Source: an uncultured Cellvibrio sp. (GTDB lineage: Bacteria > Pseudomonadota > Gammaproteobacteria > Pseudomonadales > Cellvibrionaceae). Taken from it: a stretch of 38,551 nt of DNA. The notes under the pieces are model-generated. The model saw only the letters and a list, made by a program, of their open reading frames with translations, was not told the DNA's origin and ran no database searches. The stretch is from contig CAMLOU010000024.1 of assembly GCA_946481735.1 (NCBI GenBank), positions 1 to 38,551 of the forward strand, written 5' to 3'. Within the stretch, counting starts at the first letter, position 1. Each line of letters starts with the position of its first letter. Below are positions 35,216 to 38,551 of the stretch, piece by piece. Made by a program: the position numbers and the translations under genes.

Positions 35216-35782
35216 TTAACGTACCGGAGCCCTCTCTGGTGCTTCGGCGACTGTTTTCATCTGCTGCAAGCCAGCCTCAAAATCTTTGCCAACCATCTTG
35301 TCCATACTGATAAAAACTTGCATGAGTTTACTGATAAAGGGGCTAGGACCTTCCATTATCCACGCGACCTGGGTGCCATTATCTGTCGGTGTGAGCGTAA
35401 ACGTGGCGGTGTTATGGGCGGTAAAAGGTTTGATGAAATGCAACGCAATGCCAATGTTGGTGTAGGGCACAGATTCCGTAATTTCCATGCGCCCGTGGCC
35501 AACATTGTTGTCGCCCTCCCATGCGTAGGTCGCGCCTGTTCCGCTGGTGTTGTCACTGTAATGCCGTTGCATGTGCGGATCTTTTTTCTCCCAGGGCGAC
35601 CACTGCGTCCATTGACGAAAATCATTGATCAACGGAAAAATTTGTTCCGGCGAAGCGTTGATAGTCACGGTGCGCTCAACGCGAAACTGATCGGGTTTGG
35701 TTGCAGCCACTATCAGCAGAATGGCAATCAGCGCGATGATAATCAGGGCAATGGTCATGATGATGGATCTCTTGGTTGTCAT
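35216..35782 (-). CDS. Membrane-anchored SRPBCC (START-like) protein
   Basis: 188 residues. One N-terminal membrane segment (about 8-27, IIMTIALIIIALIAILLIV) is followed by an SRPBCC lipid- or ligand-binding fold: VERTVTINASPEQIFPLIND, FRQWTQWSPWEKKDP, YAWEGDNNVGHGRMEITES, FTLTPTDNGTQVAWIMEG. This is the polyketide cyclase/dehydrase-like form often linked to ECF sigma factors. GGAAA lies upstream of the ATG. Between DGPF2 (32-base gap) and the SnoaL gene. Confidence 0.87.
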   Translation of the reverse strand: MTTKRSIIMTIALIIIALIAILLIVAATKPDQFRVERTVTINASPEQIFPLINDFRQWTQWSPWEKKDPHMQRHYSDNTSGTGATYAWEGDNNVGHGRMEITESVPYTNIGIALHFIKPFTAHNTATFTLTPTDNGTQVAWIMEGPSPFISKLMQVFISMDKMVGKDFEAGLQQMKTVAEAPERAPVR

Positions 35783-35814
35783 AATATTTCCTTGGTAGGG
35801 CTCACTAAGAGTGT

Positions 35815-36189
35815 TTAACTGGCCGCTTGAACAAGCGTTTCTTCCATCTCTCGAACAGGTCGCACCTCTACGCCGCCATAGCGCGCCGGCGGCAATTTGC
35901 TCGCTAGTTGAATGGCTTCGTTTAAATCCCGCGCTTCAAGCAAGCAATAACCGGCAAGCTGTTCTTTGGTTTCAGCGAATGGGCCGTCGGTTGCTGATAA
36001 TTTGCCGTTGCGCACGCGCACGGTGGTGGCGGTATGGACGGACTCCAGCGCATCGCCAGCCAAGAAGTAATGGCTGGCCTGCAGTTGCTCGGAATAGGCC
36101 GTGCATTCGCTGATCAGCGCCTCCCACTCCTTGGGTGACAGGGCATTCATGACATCTTCGTCATAGTAAATAAGGCAGAGGTATTTCAT
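35815..36189 (-). CDS. DGPF/YCII-domain protein, second copy
   Basis: 124 residues, MKYLCLIYYDEDVMNAL at the start and TDGPFAETKEQLAGYCLLE at 67-85. Paralogue of the protein at 34283. It is the first gene after the sigma factor, with the candidate ECF42 promoter in the 78-base gap. Likely the head of the output operon. Confidence 0.91.
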   Translation of the reverse strand: MKYLCLIYYDEDVMNALSPKEWEALISECTAYSEQLQASHYFLAGDALESVHTATTVRVRNGKLSATDGPFAETKEQLAGYCLLEARDLNEAIQLASKLPPARYGGVEVRPVREMEETLVQAAS

Positions 36190-36225
36190 GGTGTCGTTCC
36201 TGCTGGTTGGCGGTTTTTATTGATA

Positions 36226-36252
36226 GTCGTTTGGCCGTGCGCAGAATCGACA
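36226..36252 (-). promoter_or_regulatory. Candidate ECF42-dependent promoter
   Basis: Minus strand: TGTCGA (36252-36247), a 17-base spacer, then CGAC (36229-36226). These fit the TGTCGA -35 and CGA/TC -10 elements I recall for ECF42 regulons in Streptomyces. It lies 37 bases before DGPF2 and would drive the operon from there. The same motif was not found before the other cluster genes or before the sigma gene. Confidence 0.6.
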
Positions 36253-36267
36253 GAAAGGAGAAATTTT

Positions 36268-37503
36268 TTACAGCTCGGCGATACGTCGCTCCAAAAAACG
36301 CCGCTCCGGCTCTTGCTTGGTGAGTTTAAGCGCCTGTTCATAGGCTGCTTTTGCTTCTGTCCGAAGGCCCAGTCGACGGCACAGATCGGCGCGAGCGGAA
36401 TGCAGCAAGTGGTAATCCTTGAGTTCGCCCCGGTTAACCATGTCATCAATAATGGCCAGACCGGCTTTCGGGCCGTCGCGCATGGCGACGGCAACAGCAC
36501 GATTGAGCTCTACCACTGGTGAAGGGGCCACGCGCAACAACAAATCGTAAAGCCCGACAATTTCATGCCAGTCGGTATCTGCCGGTGTGGCCGCTTCGGC
36601 GTGAACACCGACAATGGCGGCCTGGATGGTATAGGGACCAAAGCGGCGCGAGCTCAATGAGCGGGTGATCAATTCGCTGCCTTCGGCGATAAGCTGGCGA
36701 TCCCAGAGTGAGCGATCCTGTTCGTCCAGCAAGATCAAATCACCATCGGCCGACATACGCGCGTGGCGGCGGGAATCATGCAATAACATCAGGGCCAGCA
36801 AACCCATGGCTTCGGACTCCGGCAGTAATTCCACCAGCAAACGCCCCAGGCGAATGGCCTCGGCAGAGAGGTCGTGGCGGGTTACGGCGTTGCCGGTAGA
36901 GGCGGAGTAGCCTTCATTAAACACCAGATAGATGACGTGCAATACGGAATCCAGCCGCTCGGGTAGCTGGGCCGGCGCGGGGACTTCATAGGGAATGCGG
37001 GCATCGCGGATCTTGGCTTTGGCGCGCACGATGCGCTGGGCTACCGTCGGTGCAGACGTCAGAAAAGCGCGGGCGATTTCTTCGGTTGTCAGGTCGCAGA
37101 CTTCACGCAGGGTAAGCGCCACCTGGGCGTCGGGGGACAGGCTGGGGTGGCAGCAGGTGAACACCAGGCGCAAGCGATCATCCTCGATATTCTCGTCGTC
37201 CATCTCCTCTGCTTCTTCATCCAGGCGGTCGGCGACATCTTCCAGTGAGGTATCAAAGCGCGCCCGGCGGCGCAGTTGATCAATCGCTTTAAAGCGACCG
37301 GTGGATACCAGCCAGGCGCGAGGGTTATCCGGCAGGCCGTCGCGGGGCCATTGGTCCATGGCAGCGCTGAAGGCATCATGCAAGGCTTCTTCGGCCAGAT
37401 CAAAGTCACCCAGCAAGCGAATCAGTGTCGCCAGTACGCGGCGCGATTCGGTGCGGTAAATCGTCTCCAGGGTTTGCTGCATATGCCGGTTTGCGTCGGT
37501 CAC
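36268..37503 (-). CDS. ECF42-type RNA polymerase sigma factor
   Basis: ECF sigma factor, 411 residues, about twice the usual ECF length. Region 2 is at about 10-80 (YRTESRRVLATLIRLLGDFD, AEEALHDAFSAAMDQWP, NPRAWLVSTGRFKAIDQLRR) and region 4 at about 115-170 (VFTCCHPSLSPDAQVALTLR, LTTEEIARAFLTSAPTVAQR). A long extension from about 180 to 411 carries the conserved VIYLVFNEGYSAS and ends in TPR-like helices (ADLCRRLGLRTEAKAAYEQA). No anti-sigma gene is adjacent; in ECF42 this extension is thought to regulate activity. The start is GTG at 37503 with GAGG at good spacing. It heads the DGPF cluster downstream. The inducing signal is unknown. Confidence 0.9.
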   Translation of the reverse strand: MTDANRHMQQTLETIYRTESRRVLATLIRLLGDFDLAEEALHDAFSAAMDQWPRDGLPDNPRAWLVSTGRFKAIDQLRRRARFDTSLEDVADRLDEEAEEMDDENIEDDRLRLVFTCCHPSLSPDAQVALTLREVCDLTTEEIARAFLTSAPTVAQRIVRAKAKIRDARIPYEVPAPAQLPERLDSVLHVIYLVFNEGYSASTGNAVTRHDLSAEAIRLGRLLVELLPESEAMGLLALMLLHDSRRHARMSADGDLILLDEQDRSLWDRQLIAEGSELITRSLSSRRFGPYTIQAAIVGVHAEAATPADTDWHEIVGLYDLLLRVAPSPVVELNRAVAVAMRDGPKAGLAIIDDMVNRGELKDYHLLHSARADLCRRLGLRTEAKAAYEQALKLTKQEPERRFLERRIAEL

Positions 37504-37730
37504 GGCGTCCTCACAATTGTTATTGATATAGATGGGGCGAGTTTAGCACTCACTTTTCTGATGGCTTGTATGAAGATGTAAACCTTTCGTCAAAAACGTT
37601 ATCCGCGCCCGGTTTCGCGGCCATTTTGCTGTGATAGCATGAGTCTTCGTTTGAATTGGGTTTGCGAATACCGCGCGACCTGTTTTATTGTTGCCCGCAT
37701 TGCGGAATATCTATGTAGCAGCAGGGATGT

Positions 37731-38551
37731 ATGAAAATACTGTTTAAGAACACCACTGGCGCCGAGTTTCAACTCTCCCCCGTTAATACCGCCACCGCCC
37801 CAGGTGGAGCCCCCACAAAAGATTCCCGGCAGATCCTGCAGTCCGCCCGCCTGATTCAACCGGCGACCTGGGCGGAAGTGTGGAAATTATTGTTTCCCAA
37901 GCAGCCGGTGCCGCCCTCCCAGGAGAAGATCCAGCAGGAAGTCGGCAGCGCCCTGAACAGCAAGAAGTTGCAACTGGTACCGGTAGCCGCCCAGTCGGAT
38001 GCGACGGCAGGTACCGAATTTCGTGGGCATCGCAGCGCGAAAGGTGGGGGCAAGAGCAGTGCTTCTGATTCACTGCCGCCCCCCAAAGAAGACGTCAAAG
38101 CCCATGCGGTAACGGCGGAGTCCAGCGAGACCTGCTCGGACCAAAATGCCGTGACCAGCGTCCAGCCCGGCAAGGTATCCAACACCGCTAACGAAGGCGC
38201 TGCCGCGGTTGCCAACACCTGCACCAATGGCTGTCCTATCAGCATGATCTCCGGCGAGGAGCTGCTAAGCCTCATTGACTTTACATTGCCTGGCCCGCTG
38301 CCCTTCACCTGGAAACGTACTTACCGCACCGGCCACAGCCGCGATATCGGCCTGGGTCATGGCTGGACGCACAGTGGTTGCGAGCGGTTATACGAAGGCC
38401 ACCATACGGTCGAGTTAAGCGATGACGAAGGCCGCATCCTTACATTTAAACGCCCACGCCCGTACCAGCGCAGCAAATTACTGAATGAACAGATGGACCT
38501 GGACGCCATCTCTTACGATGCCTACGTGCTGCGCAAACAAGGCCAGCCGCA
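37731..38551 (+). CDS. RHS/YD-repeat protein, N-terminal part (continues past the window)
   Basis: Partial: 273 residues visible with no stop codon before the window ends. The start ATG at 37731 has GCAGGG four bases upstream. The first ~165 residues are low-complexity and rich in Pro, Ala, Ser and Lys, with no recognised domain and no signal peptide. From G167 the sequence GCPISMISGEELLSLIDFTL, PGPLPFTWKRTYRTGHSRD and GLGHGWTHS matches the DUF6531 domain that opens RHS repeat proteins. RHS proteins are shells around C-terminal toxins, often exported by type VI secretion. Whether this one carries a toxin and immunity gene cannot be seen here. Confidence 0.85.
   Translation, partial: MKILFKNTTGAEFQLSPVNTATAPGGAPTKDSRQILQSARLIQPATWAEVWKLLFPKQPVPPSQEKIQQEVGSALNSKKLQLVPVAAQSDATAGTEFRGHRSAKGGGKSSASDSLPPPKEDVKAHAVTAESSETCSDQNAVTSVQPGKVSNTANEGAAAVANTCTNGCPISMISGEELLSLIDFTLPGPLPFTWKRTYRTGHSRDIGLGHGWTHSGCERLYEGHHTVELSDDEGRILTFKRPRPYQRSKLLNEQMDLDAISYDAYVLRKQGQP

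Noticed and set aside
37599..38308. Open frames on the minus strand over 37599-38308
   Set aside because: They oppose the RHS gene, which reads open on the plus strand to the window end and has a recognisable DUF6531 domain; the minus frames have no domain or ribosome site.

Overview
The window looks like a chromosomal segment of a Cellvibrio-like gammaproteobacterium (Cellvibrionaceae, near Pseudomonas). The basis is the gene order bamE/fur/recN/grpE/dnaK/dnaJ, the Pseudomonas-like Fur, the xseB-ispA-dxs operon, moderate GC and many carbohydrate genes. Identification rests on protein motifs and synteny read by eye; no database search was possible.

Region by region: 0.1-8.8 kb is core genome. 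It holds a diguanylate cyclase (Hpt-REC-REC-GGDEF), bamE, fur, recN (with a LexA box), then grpE-dnaK-dnaJ with RpoH-type promoters before grpE and dnaK. From 8.8 to 24 kb the DNA is a sugar-metabolism region carrying nine copies of a GTAG-headed palindrome arranged as a REP/BIME family. It holds a secreted NodB-like deacetylase; a TIM-barrel sugar isomerase/epimerase, Gfo/Idh oxidoreductase and MFS transporter cluster; a DUF2914 membrane protein; a YtfQ-YtfR-YtfT-YjfF type furanose ABC importer; and an SDR aldose dehydrogenase with an IlvD/Edd-type sugar-acid dehydratase. The glutathione-dependent formaldehyde pair adhC-fghA, with a divergent LysR regulator, closes this part.

From 26.1 to 29.7 kb comes xseB-ispA-dxs (isoprenoid precursor supply and exonuclease VII small subunit) plus a Dabb protein. 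The 604-base gap upstream of xseB appears to hold an unannotated small RNA of the RsmY/RsmZ type: a GacA-like box, four closely spaced GGA motifs (two in hairpin loops) and a strong terminator. Then follow an acyltransferase-3, an HNH endonuclease and a Tat-exported TIM-barrel protein.

From 33.4 to 37.5 kb lies an ECF42-type sigma factor module: a sigma factor with a long C-terminal extension, two DGPF/YCII proteins, an SRPBCC protein, a SnoaL-like protein and a DUF899 protein. A TGTCGA-N17-CGAC promoter sits just after the sigma gene. The window ends inside the start of an RHS/YD-repeat protein.

How the parts may work together: the furanose importer, SDR and dehydratase would import a sugar released from plant polysaccharide and start its non-phosphorylative oxidation. 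The isomerase/Gfo-Idh/MFS cluster looks like a second sugar route of unknown substrate. The REP pairs lie where differential mRNA stability would matter, for example between the binding-protein gene and the rest of its ABC operon.
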